Source: 13-2-20CM-66-19 sp963824395 (GTDB lineage Bacteria > Pseudomonadota > Gammaproteobacteria > Steroidobacterales > Steroidobacteraceae). Taken from it: a stretch of 64,000 bases of DNA. The translations under genes and the position numbers were made by a program. The notes beneath the pieces are model-generated. The model did not search any database. It was not told where the DNA came from and worked only from the letters and a program-made list of their open reading frames with translations. The number at the start of each line of letters is the position of its first letter. Position 1 is the first letter of the stretch. Below are positions 1 through 7,885 of this stretch, piece after piece. The stretch lies in the NCBI GenBank assembly GCA_963824395.1, contig CAWGPF010000004.1:62001-126000 (forward strand), given 5' to 3'.

Positions 1-695
1 GTCTCGATGAGCTGGATGACGTGCCAGCCAAACTGCGTCTGCACGGGCTTGCGGGTGTACTCGCCGGGCTTGAGCGCGATGACCGCGGCCGCGTACGGCG
101 GGGGCATGCGCTCGGGGGTCGTGAAGGGCACATCGCCGCCGTTGCTCTTGGAGGGGTCCATGGAGAGGCTCTTCGCCACCTCCTCGAACTTCTCGCCCTT
201 CTCCAGGCGCGCGATCGCCTTCTCCGCGAAGGGCTCGGTGGCCACGAGGATATTGCGGGTGTGGTACTCGAGCTTGGGCATCTGGCCGACCTGGGTCTCG
301 TACTCCGCGCGCAGCTCCTGCTCGGTGGGCGGGCGGTCCTTCAGGTACTTGTCCTGCATGGCCTGTTCGAGCACCTGCATGCGTGCAAGCTGCATGGTGT
401 AGGCGCTGTCGGTGGTCTTGTCGACGCCTTCCTTTTTGGCCTCATCGCCGACCACCTTGCCGCGAATGAGGTTGTCGAGCGCGGTGGCGCGCATCTGCGG
501 CGTGAGGTCCGCAGAGGTCTTGCCGGTGATTCCCTTGATGTAGAACTCGTAGAAGCCGCGCGTGATCGGCACGCCGTTCACGGTAGCGACGGGCGGGGAA
601 GTGTCGGCGACGACCGCATCGGTGGCGGTCTTCGGCTGACAGGCGGCCAGCGCGCTGAGCGCCAGGGCCAGTAACAGGATACGCAGATGGTTCAT
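1..695 (-). CDS. Parvulin-type peptidylprolyl isomerase lipoprotein (partial, C-terminus outside window)
   Basis: The reverse strand encodes at least 231 residues from ATG at 695. The start has a signal peptide ending in a lipobox with Cys19 (LSALAAC), so the protein is probably membrane-anchored in the periplasm. The middle has the alpha-helical SurA/PrsA-like chaperone region. The C-terminal part carries parvulin signatures: GGDVPF, then ALKPGEYTRKPVQTQFGWHVI. The expected activity is cis-trans isomerisation of prolyl bonds during folding of exported proteins. The gene runs off the left edge, so only the last residues are missing from view. It lies upstream of bolA on the same strand. Family assignment is firm; the specific client is unknown. 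Confidence 0.88.
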   Translation of the reverse strand, partial: MNHLRILLLALALSALAACQPKTATDAVVADTSPPVATVNGVPITRGFYEFYIKGITGKTSADLTPQMRATALDNLIRGKVVGDEAKKEGVDKTTDSAYTMQLARMQVLEQAMQDKYLKDRPPTEQELRAEYETQVGQMPKLEYHTRNILVATEPFAEKAIARLEKGEKFEEVAKSLSMDPSKSNGGDVPFTTPERMPPPYAAAVIALKPGEYTRKPVQTQFGWHVIQLIE

Positions 696-784
696 AGGAT
701 TTCCGGTGTGTTACCTAGAGGCAGTGGAGGAAAGTGAACTTGGGGTGTTGGAGCGCAACGCCTGCATTTCGTTCGCGCTGGCTG

Positions 785-1057
785 TCAGTTTGTTTCATCG
801 CGGGTGCGTGCCGTTATGTTGAGCGCGTGGACGCGGCCATGCATCAGGGGCGCGAGGGCTGCGTACACCAGCCGGTGGCGCTCGAGGGCGGAGCGGCCGC
901 GAAACGCCTCGGCCACGAGGCTCACCCTGAAATGACCGCCGCTGCGTGCACCGGCGTGGCCGGCGTGGCGCGCGCTGTCATCGATGATCTCGAGGCTCGA
1001 GGGCGCGAGCGCAGCCTCCAGCGCCCCGCGCAGCTCGCTGATGAGGGCCTCGTTCAC
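785..1057 (-). CDS. bolA: BolA family protein
   Basis: This is a 90-residue protein with the BolA core: GGHFRVSLVAEAF, then ALERHRLVYAALAPLM, then a VHALNI strand near the end. BolA proteins partner with monothiol glutaredoxins in iron-sulfur handling and, in Escherichia coli, affect morphology genes. The ATG at 1057 overlaps the stop codon of yciB by four bases (ATGA), so the two are translationally coupled. The order yciB-bolA next to a peptidylprolyl isomerase is also found in Pseudomonas-like genomes. The length matches short BolA/IbaG proteins, so the exact paralogue (BolA or IbaG) is not settled. Confidence 0.88.
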   Translation of the reverse strand: MNEALISELRGALEAALAPSSLEIIDDSARHAGHAGARSGGHFRVSLVAEAFRGRSALERHRLVYAALAPLMHGRVHALNITARTRDETN

Positions 1058-1623
1058 GGGGAGCGCGCCTGGGATTCGGCCGCCACCGGCGTGCCGTGGC
1101 TCGTGATCCAGAACACCTGCGCGGCGGTGAAGGCGAAGGTGAGCACGGTGAGCCCGAAGAGCTTGAAGTTCACCCAGGTCGCCTCACTCGCGTAGTGCGC
1201 CACCGCGAGGTTCAGGGCGCCCGCGCCCGCGTAGTACACGACCGAGGCTGCGTTCAGGCCGCGCCACAGGCGCGCCGGCACCGTGATCTTGTCCTCGAGC
1301 GCGGTGGCGAGGAAGCGTTCGGTGAGGGTCTGCGCGCCGACCCAGAAGCTGCCGAGGAAGGCGAGCCCGATGAGCCAGAACAGCGCCGTCGGCTTCCACT
1401 TGATGAAGGCGCTGTTGTGCAGCACCAGCGTCGCGGTGCCGAAGATCAGCACCAGCAGCGCCGACAGGGCGTGCACGGGCGGGATCTTGCGCTCGCGCAG
1501 CCAGTCGATGCCGAGCGCCAGCACCATGACCCCCATGAGGGTCGCGGTGGCCACGTAGATGCCGCTGAGTTTGTAGGCCACGAAGAACGCCACGAGGGGC
1601 GCCAGGCCGATAAGAGTCTGCAT
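1054..1623 (-). CDS. yciB: Inner membrane septation protein YciB/IspZ
   Basis: The 189-residue protein is almost entirely hydrophobic, with about five membrane helices. It carries the family patterns APLVAFFVAYKLSGIYVAT near the start and KWKPTALFWLIGLAFLGS in the middle. YciB is an inner membrane protein linked to septation and envelope synthesis in enterobacteria. The ATG at 1623 is the first codon and fits the usual family length of about 180 residues. It is divergent from the YciO gene, with about 90 bases between them, and translationally coupled to bolA downstream. Confidence 0.9.
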   Translation of the reverse strand: MQTLIGLAPLVAFFVAYKLSGIYVATATLMGVMVLALGIDWLRERKIPPVHALSALLVLIFGTATLVLHNSAFIKWKPTALFWLIGLAFLGSFWVGAQTLTERFLATALEDKITVPARLWRGLNAASVVYYAGAGALNLAVAHYASEATWVNFKLFGLTVLTFAFTAAQVFWITSHGTPVAAESQARSP

Positions 1624-1684
1624 CGGGGAACTTGGGGTGCGACGGTCCTACAAGAGGCGACGGTGTACCCGGCAAAGGGCCGCG

Positions 1685-1690
1685 TATATT
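1685..1690 (+). promoter_or_regulatory. Candidate -10 element for the yciO gene
   Basis: TATATT lies in the only AT-rich spot of the yciB-yciO divergent gap. It would place transcription start near 1697, upstream of both possible yciO starts. No good -35 hexamer is visible 17 bases upstream, so support is weak. Confidence 0.3.
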
Positions 1691-1713
1691 GTCACGCGTC
1701 GCGATGAAGTTCC

Positions 1714-2382
1714 ATGCGGGTTAGTTTTTCTGCCGAAACGCACGAAATCTTGGCTGAATACCTCAAGTTACACCCCGTCACCCCGCAGCTGCGCCTGATA
1801 CGCCAGGCCGCCGAGATCGTGCGCGGCGGCGGCCTCATCGCCTACCCGACCGACTCGTGCTATGCCCTGGGGTGGCATCTGGGCGATACGGCCGCCCTGG
1901 AGCGCGTGCGCCGCATCCGCCAGGCCGACCGCCACCATCACTTCACGCTGGTATGCGCCGATCTCACCCAGGTGGGGCGCTTTGCGCGCCTCGAGACCTG
2001 GCAGTTCCGCATGCTGCGGGCCTGCCTGCCCGGTCCCTACACCTTTCTCCTGCGCGCGACGCGCGAAACGCCGCGCCGCCTGCAGCACCCCAGGCGGCGC
2101 ACCATCGGTGTGCGCATCCCGGCGCATAAGGTGGTGCAGCAGCTGCTCACCGAACTCGGCGAACCCCTCATGAGCTCCACGCTCATGGTGGCTGGCGACG
2201 CGCAGCCCCTGACCTCGGGCGCCGAGATCGCCGCGCGCCTGGAGCACGAGGTCGACGCCATCCTCGATGGCGGGGACTGCGGCACCGAGCCCACCACGGT
2301 CGTGGATCTGTCGGTGAGCCCACCCGTTATCGTGCGCGCGGGCAAGGGCGATCTCGGTCCGATCACGGGCCGTGCGCTATAA
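1714..2382 (+). CDS. yciO: L-threonylcarbamoyladenylate synthase-fold protein, YciO type
   Basis: This is a 222-residue YrdC/Sua5/YciO-fold protein. It shows GGLIAYPTDSCYALGW near the N-terminus, FTLVC, GPYTFLLRATRETPRR and TIGVRIPAH in the middle, and LDGGDCGTEPTTVVDL near the end. YrdC and Sua5 members make threonylcarbamoyl-AMP for tRNA t6A. YciO is the shorter paralogue, and its physiological role is less certain. There is no C-terminal Sua5 domain. The ATG at 1714 is used here. A TTG at 1750 would give a product beginning LAEYLKLHPVTPQ, which fits E. coli YciO better. The stop codon overlaps a perfect TATAAT that probably serves trpS. Confidence 0.85.
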   Translation: MRVSFSAETHEILAEYLKLHPVTPQLRLIRQAAEIVRGGGLIAYPTDSCYALGWHLGDTAALERVRRIRQADRHHHFTLVCADLTQVGRFARLETWQFRMLRACLPGPYTFLLRATRETPRRLQHPRRRTIGVRIPAHKVVQQLLTELGEPLMSSTLMVAGDAQPLTSGAEIAARLEHEVDAILDGGDCGTEPTTVVDLSVSPPVIVRAGKGDLGPITGRAL

Positions 2383-2383
2383 T
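2378..2383 (+). promoter_or_regulatory. Candidate -10 box (TATAAT) for the trpS-scpA-scpB-rluB operon
   Basis: A perfect TATAAT overlaps the TAA stop of the upstream gene. It lies about 117 bases before the trpS GTG, in otherwise GC-rich sequence. No clear TTGACA-like -35 is present at 16-18 bases, so the call rests on the -10 alone. Confidence 0.45.
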
Positions 2384-2500
2384 CTCGTCCATCGTGAAGA
2401 GCCCCCGCCTCCCCAAGTGCCGCGCTCACCCTGCGCGTGCCGCCAGCCCCGCTGAACCCACTTCCGTTGCCGCGCGGGCGCGAGTGCCGCGGGGAGGCAC

Positions 2501-3715
2501 GTGAGTTCACCGGCGCCGGCGCGCCGCGTGCTGTCCGGCATGCGTCCCACCGGGCGACTGCACCTCGGCAACTACCACGGCGCGCTGCGCAACTGGGTGG
2601 AGCTGCAGTACCAGTACGAGTGTTATTTCTTCGTCGCCGACTGGCACATGCTCACCACCGGCTACGAAGACACCGCCCACCTGCAGGAGCACGTGCGCGA
2701 CGTGCTCATCGACTGGCTCGCCGCCGGACTGAACCCGGGCGTTGCCACGCTCTTCATCCAGTCGCACGTGCCCGAACACGCCGAACTGCATCTGCTGCTC
2801 TCCATGATCACCCCGCTCGGCTGGCTCGAGCGCGTGCCGAGCTACAAGGACCAGCAGGAGCAGCTGAAGGAAAAGGACCTCGCCACCTACGGCTTCCTCG
2901 GCTATCCGCTGCTGCAGAGCGCCGACATCCTCATCTATCGCGCCGCCTTCGTGCCGGTGGGCGAGGACCAGGTGGCGCACGTGGAGCTGACGCGCGAGAC
3001 CGCGCGGCGCTTCAACCACATCTACGGCAAGGAGCCGGACTTCGAGGCCAAGGCCGAGCGCGCGGTGAAGAGCTTGGGCGGCCGCAACAGCACTACCTAC
3101 AAGCAGCTGCGCCGCAAGTTCCAGGAGACCGGCGACCAGGAGGCGCTGCAGCGCGCCCAGGCGCTGGTGCAGAGCAACAACCGCATCACGGTGGCCGACC
3201 GCGAGCGCCTGCTCGGTTTCCTCGAGGGCACGGGCGTCACGATCCTGCCCGAGCCGCAGGTGCTCTTGACGCAGACCCCGAAGGTGCCAGGTCTCGATGG
3301 GCGCAAGATGTCCAAGTCCTACGGCAACACCATCGGCCTGCGCGAGGAGCCCGATGAGGTGGTGAAGAAGCTGCGCGCCATGCAGACCGATCCGGCGCGC
3401 GTGCGGCGCACCGATCCGGGCGATCCGGACAAGTGTCCGGTGTGGGACCTGCACAAGATCTACTCCGACGAGGCCACGCGCCAGTGGGCGGCCGCCGGCT
3501 GCCGCAGCGCAGGTATCGGCTGCCTGGAGTGCAAGCAGCCGCTCATTGACAAGGTGGTGGAGGAGATCAGCGGCATGCGCAAGCGCGCCCAGGAATTCGA
3601 GGACAATCCGGAGCTGGTGCGCAACATCGTCGCCGAAGGCGCCGACAAGGCGCGCGAAGTGGCGCGCCAGACCCTGGACGAGGTGCGCCGCGCCATGCAC
3701 CTGCGGGCGGACTGA
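2501..3715 (+). CDS. trpS: Tryptophanyl-tRNA synthetase
   Basis: The 404-residue class I aminoacyl-tRNA synthetase attaches tryptophan to tRNA-Trp. It has the HIGH-equivalent GRLHLGNYHGA at about residues 18-28 and the KMSKS loop (LDGRKMSKSYGN) at about 266-277. It is longer than the 334-residue E. coli enzyme. The extra sequence before the KMSKS loop and a C-terminal Cys-containing stretch (GCRSAGIGCLECK) are typical of the Pseudomonas-type form. The GTG start at 2501 is preceded by GGGGAGG. The gene heads a plus-strand operon with scpA starting five bases after its stop. Confidence 0.96.
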   Translation: MSSPAPARRVLSGMRPTGRLHLGNYHGALRNWVELQYQYECYFFVADWHMLTTGYEDTAHLQEHVRDVLIDWLAAGLNPGVATLFIQSHVPEHAELHLLLSMITPLGWLERVPSYKDQQEQLKEKDLATYGFLGYPLLQSADILIYRAAFVPVGEDQVAHVELTRETARRFNHIYGKEPDFEAKAERAVKSLGGRNSTTYKQLRRKFQETGDQEALQRAQALVQSNNRITVADRERLLGFLEGTGVTILPEPQVLLTQTPKVPGLDGRKMSKSYGNTIGLREEPDEVVKKLRAMQTDPARVRRTDPGDPDKCPVWDLHKIYSDEATRQWAAAGCRSAGIGCLECKQPLIDKVVEEISGMRKRAQEFEDNPELVRNIVAEGADKAREVARQTLDEVRRAMHLRAD

Positions 3716-3719
3716 AAGC

Positions 3720-4715
3720 ATGAAGCAGCGCCCGGACCTGAAGATCGTCGTCTCCAACCCCGCCGCCCCCGCAGCGCTGCTCGCGCTGCCGCAGCCCGAG
3801 CAGGTGGAGATGCCCTTCGCGGTGGTGAACGGCGAGCCGGTCTCGCAGCTGCCGCGTGACCTGTACATCCCGCCGCAGGCGCTCGAGGTATTTCTCGAGG
3901 CCTTCGAAGGTCCGCTCGACCTGCTGCTCTACCTGATCCGCCGCCAGAACCTCGACATCCTCGACATCCCCCTGGCGGAGATCACGCGCCAGTACATGCA
4001 GTACATCGAGCTCATGGCCGATCTGCAGCTCGAGCTCGCCGGGGAGTATCTGGTGATGGCCGCGACGCTCGCCGAGATCAAGTCGCGCATGCTGCTGCCG
4101 CGCCCGAAGCTCGATGAGGACGGCGAGCTCGATCCGCGCGCCGAGCTGGTGCGCCGCCTGCAGGAGTACGAGCGCTTCAAGCGCGCCGCGGAGGGCATCG
4201 ATGCCCTGCCGAGGCTCGAGCGCGACGTGTGGCCGGCCTCAGCGCCGCTCAAGGAGCGCCAGAGCGTGCGCGCCCTGCCACAGATCACGCTGCAGGAGAT
4301 GCTGCTCGCGTTCAAGGACGTGGTGGTGCGGGCGCAGATGTTCGCCCACCATCACGTGCAGCGCGAGCGTCTCTCCGTGGGCGAGCGCATGAGCGACATC
4401 CTCGCAACTCTGGGCACCCACGGCTTCCTGCCCTTCATGCAGCTGTTCCGCCCGGAAGAAGGGCGCATGGGAGTGACGGTGACCTTCGTGGCGATCCTTG
4501 AGCTCATGCGCGAGGGGCTGATCGACATCGTGCAGACCGAGGCTTACGCGCCGCTGCACGTGCGCGCCGCACCCCCGCACCCGCAGCTGCGCGTGGTCGG
4601 CCGTGAGGAGGTGGCCGCGGCGGCGCCGGGCACGGCCGTGGCGGGGGAGGGAGTGGAGGGAGTGGAGGAAGTGGATGAGCCCCTGGTGCGGTCCGAGGAT
4701 GAGGATGAGGCATGA
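3720..4715 (+). CDS. scpA: Segregation and condensation protein ScpA (kleisin)
   Basis: The 331-residue kleisin bridges the heads of the SMC condensin and recruits ScpB in chromosome segregation. The hallmark N-terminal block FEGPLDLLLYLIRRQ lies at about residues 62-76, followed by LAEITRQYMQYIE and a helical region with LAEIKSRMLLPRP. The C-terminal winged-helix part (VTFVAILELMREGLI) is present. The first 55 residues are an extension beyond the shortest homologues. The start is ATG at 3720, directly after the trpS stop. The gene ends with an acidic tail and overlaps scpB by four bases (ATGA). Confidence 0.93.
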   Translation: MKQRPDLKIVVSNPAAPAALLALPQPEQVEMPFAVVNGEPVSQLPRDLYIPPQALEVFLEAFEGPLDLLLYLIRRQNLDILDIPLAEITRQYMQYIELMADLQLELAGEYLVMAATLAEIKSRMLLPRPKLDEDGELDPRAELVRRLQEYERFKRAAEGIDALPRLERDVWPASAPLKERQSVRALPQITLQEMLLAFKDVVVRAQMFAHHHVQRERLSVGERMSDILATLGTHGFLPFMQLFRPEEGRMGVTVTFVAILELMREGLIDIVQTEAYAPLHVRAAPPHPQLRVVGREEVAAAAPGTAVAGEGVEGVEEVDEPLVRSEDEDEA

Positions 4716-5422
4716 ACGAGTCGTACCTTAAGAATGTGGTCGAGGCGGCGCTGCTCGCCGCCGGCAATCCCGTGCCGCTCGCCGAGCTGCAGCGCCTGTT
4801 CGAGGAGGCGGTGCGTCCCGACACCGCGCAGCTGCGCGCGGCGCTCGCGGCGCTCGCGGCGGAGTACGCCGGGCGCGGCATCGAGCTCAAGGAGACCGCG
4901 GGCGGCTTTCGCATCCAGGTGCGCCGCGAGCTGGCCGCGGAGATCTCGCGCCTGTGGCCCGAGCGCGCCGCGCGTTACTCGCGGGCGCTGCTCGAGACGC
5001 TCGCGCTCATCGCCTACCGCCAGCCGATCACGCGCGCAGAGATCGAGGCGGTGCGCGGCGTGGCCGTGAACCCGAACATCATCCGCACCGTCATCGAGCG
5101 CAACTGGGTGCGGGTCGTCGGGCACCGCGACGTGCCCGGGCATCCGGAGCTGCTCGGCACGACGCGCGATTTCCTCGACTACTTCAGCCTCAAGAGCCTC
5201 GATGAGCTGCCGCCGCTGGCGCAGCTGCAGGCGCTGGCCGAGGTCAACCTGCAGCTCGCCCTGCCGCAGGAGGAGACCGACGCTGCGAGCGCCGCGGAGG
5301 CGCTCGCTGATGCCGGCGCCGACGCTGCTGAGGCGGATGAGGGGGCAGACGAGGATGAGCTGTCCGCCCAGGGCGGCGGCTCGCGCGAGCTCGTGGCCGC
5401 ACCCGCGCACCTGGACGATTAG
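4712..5422 (+). CDS. scpB: Segregation and condensation protein ScpB
   Basis: This 236-residue partner of ScpA is made of tandem winged helices. Recognisable patterns are VVEAALLAAGNPVPLAELQRLF at the start, then YSRALLETLALIAYRQPITRAEIE and VRGVAVNPNIIRTVIERNWV in the middle, and a GTTRDFLDYFSLKSLDELP segment. The last 60 residues are acidic and probably disordered, as in many ScpB proteins. Translation is coupled to scpA through the ATGA overlap. The next gene begins immediately after the stop with no spacer, so ScpA, ScpB and the RluB homologue are probably made from one transcript. Confidence 0.93.
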   Translation: MNESYLKNVVEAALLAAGNPVPLAELQRLFEEAVRPDTAQLRAALAALAAEYAGRGIELKETAGGFRIQVRRELAAEISRLWPERAARYSRALLETLALIAYRQPITRAEIEAVRGVAVNPNIIRTVIERNWVRVVGHRDVPGHPELLGTTRDFLDYFSLKSLDELPPLAQLQALAEVNLQLALPQEETDAASAAEALADAGADAAEADEGADEDELSAQGGGSRELVAAPAHLDD

Positions 5423-6280
5423 ATGAGCCGCGCGCCTGCGCGTGCCGGCGGCGGCGCGAAGCGCCGCGCCCCGGGTGCGCGCAGCGCGAAGTCCGGCCGG
5501 GGCGGCGCCGCCGCCGAGCCCGAGCGCCTGCAGAAGATGCTGTCGCGCGCAGGTCTTGCCTCGCGGCGCGAGGCGGAAGGCTGGATCCGCGCCGGCCGGC
5601 TGACCGTCAACGGCGCGCCGGCGACCTTGGGGATGCGGGTCGGCGCGCACGACCAGGTGCACCTGGATGGCCGCCTGGTGCGCGCGCAGAAAGCCCACAC
5701 CGCCGCCCGCGTCTACATCTGTCACCGCTCCCCGGGCGAGCCGCTGCGCGCGCCCGAAGGCGCGCTGCCGCAGGGCGAGGCGCCGGCGCTGCGCCCCGGG
5801 CTCATCGAGCGCCTGCCGCGCCGCGCCGGGCGACGCTTCATGACGGTGAGCCCCATGCCGCAGGTGGACGGGGGACTGGAGCTCGTGACCTCCGATGGCG
5901 AGCTCGCCCTCACCCTGCAGCGCGGGGTGCGCAGACTGCGCAGCGAGTTCGGCGTGCGCGTGCGCGGGGAGCTCACGGCCGAGCAGCTCGGCGGCATCAG
6001 CGCGGGGATCCTCGACAGCGGGCAGACGCTGCGCGTCGAGCGCTGCGATGCGGCCGGGGGTGAGGGCGCGAACCGCTGGTACACGCTCGTGGCGCGCGGG
6101 GCGAGTGGCAAGGACGTGCGGCAGCTGTTCGAGCGCTGCGGCGTGCTCGTCAGCCGCGTGATGCGCACGCACTTAGGTCCCCTGACGCTCGAGCGCGCGC
6201 TCGGCCGCGGCCGCGTGCGCGAAGTGACGGACGAGGAGCTCGCAGCACTGCTGCGCCCGCCCGAGGAGCCTCAGGCCTGA
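5423..6280 (+). CDS. rluB: RluB/RsuA-family pseudouridine synthase homologue lacking the catalytic aspartate
   Basis: The 285-residue protein has a basic N-terminal tail, an S4 RNA-binding domain (LQKMLSRAGLASRREAEGWI, about residues 36-55) and an RsuA/RluB-like catalytic fold ending in VRQLFERCGVLVSRVMRTHL. In active family members the catalytic Asp lies in GRLDxxTxGLLL, followed by TNDGELA. Here the aligned stretch reads SPMPQVDGGLEL (residues 143-154), followed by TSDGELA. The Asp position is Pro146 (CCG at 5858-5860) and the usual Arg is also missing. The fold appears intact, so it may bind rRNA without making pseudouridine, or use a rearranged site. Its place after scpB and before yciK is the normal rluB location. 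It overlaps the convergent yciK by ten bases. Confidence 0.82.
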   Translation: MSRAPARAGGGAKRRAPGARSAKSGRGGAAAEPERLQKMLSRAGLASRREAEGWIRAGRLTVNGAPATLGMRVGAHDQVHLDGRLVRAQKAHTAARVYICHRSPGEPLRAPEGALPQGEAPALRPGLIERLPRRAGRRFMTVSPMPQVDGGLELVTSDGELALTLQRGVRRLRSEFGVRVRGELTAEQLGGISAGILDSGQTLRVERCDAAGGEGANRWYTLVARGASGKDVRQLFERCGVLVSRVMRTHLGPLTLERALGRGRVREVTDEELAALLRPPEEPQA

Positions 6281-7032
6281 GCGTCGAAACTCATCCCGGT
6301 AATGCCGCGGCTCGCCGGACCGAGCAGCGCCACATAGGCGCTGGTGATCGAGTGAGGCTCGGGTACGCTCGCGAGGTCCTCGGCGGGATAGGCCTGGCGG
6401 CGCATGGCGGTGCGTGTGCGCCCGGGATTGATGACATTGACGCGCACGTGGCTCACGTTCTGCAGCTCCGCCGCCAGCACCTGGCTTAGGCCCTCGAGCG
6501 CGAACTTACTGGCCGCGTAGGCGCCCCAGTAGGCGCGCCCGGTGCGCCCGACGCTGCTCGAGGTAAAGAGCACGCTCGCATCCTCGGACTTGCGCAGCAC
6601 CGGGATCAGCACCTGGGTGAGTGCAAAGGCGGCCGTGACGTTCACGTGCATGACGCGGCACCAGGTCGGCACGTCGTAGTGCTCGATCGGGGCGAGCGTG
6701 CCCAGGAGGCCGGCGCTGTGCAGCAGGCCATCGAGGCGCCCGTAGCGCTCGAGCACCGCGTCGGCGACCTCGTCATAGTCGCGCGCGACGGCCTTCTCGA
6801 GATCCAGCACCGCGATCGCCGCCTCGGGGGAGCCGGCGGCCGCGATCTCGGCGTGGGCCGCCTCAAGCTGCGCGACGTTGCGACCGATGAGGATCACCTG
6901 CGCCCCATGAGCCGCGCAGCTGAGCGCCACCGCGCGGCCGATGCCGCCCGTCGCCCCGGTGAGGGCGATGACGCGCCCCTGCAGCTCGGTCGCGCTGGCG
7001 CGGTAGGTGCGCGGGTCAAAGCCTGCGTTCAA
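6271..7032 (-). CDS. yciK: YciK-type short-chain dehydrogenase/reductase
   Basis: The 253-residue SDR has the cofactor motif TGATGGIG near residues 28-35, the NNAG-equivalent HSAG, a catalytic Ser in FTSSSVGR and the YxxxK pair in YAASKFALEG. YciK is a conserved gammaproteobacterial SDR whose substrate is unknown; the gene normally sits near rluB, as here. The best start is TTG at 7032, because GGGGAG lies at the right distance upstream and the product begins LNAGFDPRTY as family members do. An open frame continues upstream but looks non-coding. It follows the squalene synthase-like gene by 22 bases on the same strand. Confidence 0.88.
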   Translation of the reverse strand: MNAGFDPRTYRASATELQGRVIALTGATGGIGRAVALSCAAHGAQVILIGRNVAQLEAAHAEIAAAGSPEAAIAVLDLEKAVARDYDEVADAVLERYGRLDGLLHSAGLLGTLAPIEHYDVPTWCRVMHVNVTAAFALTQVLIPVLRKSEDASVLFTSSSVGRTGRAYWGAYAASKFALEGLSQVLAAELQNVSHVRVNVINPGRTRTAMRRQAYPAEDLASVPEPHSITSAYVALLGPASRGITGMSFDAQA

Positions 7033-7054
7033 GTCACACTCCCCACGGTTGCCC

Positions 7055-7885
7055 TCAGGTCGGCTCCGGCGCGCCCAGGCGGCCGCGGTCAGCCCCACGC
7101 GCAATGCGCCAGGCGTCAAGGCCATCGAAGGCGCGCTGATGCTCACCCGGATCCGCAAGGCGTGGCAAGGCGGCCTGGTTACGCTTTGACAGCAGGCCGC
7201 TCATGTGTCCCCACACCATGAGCGCGCGCAGCGCCGGCTGCGCCTCGGGCGCGAACGTCGCCGCCACGAGCCCCTGGCGCGCGCGCTCGTGGGCCGCGCC
7301 GAGCAGGCGCGTCAGCGCCGCGCCGGCCGAGACGGCGCTGAGTTCCTGCGGGTCAATCCGCGCCGCCTCGAGCTCATCGAGCGGCAGCCGCAGCCTGCCG
7401 AGGCGGGCATCGGGGGCGAGCGTGAGGAGCAGCTCGAGCTCCTTGAGTGCGACACCGAAGGCGAGGGCGCCCGCAGGGGCCTGCGGGAGTGCGGCGCGCG
7501 CGAGCGGCACGATGAGCGCGGCACTCCAGCGCTCACAGTAGCCGGTGAGCTCGCGCCGTGAGCCGAAGGTGGCCCGCGCAAGATCCCAGCTGGCGAGCTC
7601 GACGAGGGCGCCGAAGTCTGCGAGCACCTCGCGCCGGCCTCCGGCGAAATGCCCGCCGAGCACGCGCGTCAGGGGATGCACGGGGGTACCGGCGCTCAGC
7701 CGCGTGCACTCTTCGCGCCACCAGGCGAGGCGCGCATGCGCCACGTCGTGTTCAAGTCCCGCCTTCAGGGCCACGCGGATTTCCGCCTCCACGCCGAGGA
7801 GGGCCTCCAGCACCGGGGCCTGAGCGCGCGGGCAGTACAGCCGGGCGAGCGCGCGCGGCAGGGCGGGCTCAACCTTGGTGGACAT
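7055..7885 (-). CDS. Squalene/phytoene synthase-like protein without DxxxD motifs (NDUFAF6-like)
   Basis: The 276-residue all-helical protein resembles the squalene/phytoene synthase superfamily. It shows RLAWWREECTRL followed by HPL in the first half, and LGRLRLPLDEL at the place of the second active-site region. True prenyl synthases carry two DxxxD magnesium-binding motifs, and neither is present. This matches the non-catalytic branch that includes NDUFAF6 in mitochondria, where the role is in respiratory complex I assembly. The start is ATG at 7885, overlapping the end of rmuC by 17 bases. It follows ubiG and rmuC and precedes yciK. A role linked to quinones or respiration is only a guess from context. 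Confidence 0.65.
   Translation of the reverse strand: MSTKVEPALPRALARLYCPRAQAPVLEALLGVEAEIRVALKAGLEHDVAHARLAWWREECTRLSAGTPVHPLTRVLGGHFAGGRREVLADFGALVELASWDLARATFGSRRELTGYCERWSAALIVPLARAALPQAPAGALAFGVALKELELLLTLAPDARLGRLRLPLDELEAARIDPQELSAVSAGAALTRLLGAAHERARQGLVAATFAPEAQPALRALMVWGHMSGLLSKRNQAALPRLADPGEHQRAFDGLDAWRIARGADRGRLGAPEPT

Noticed and set aside
7..674. Plus-strand open frames across the first 700 bases
   Set aside because: They are the complement of the parvulin lipoprotein gene, which has a clear lipobox and family motifs.
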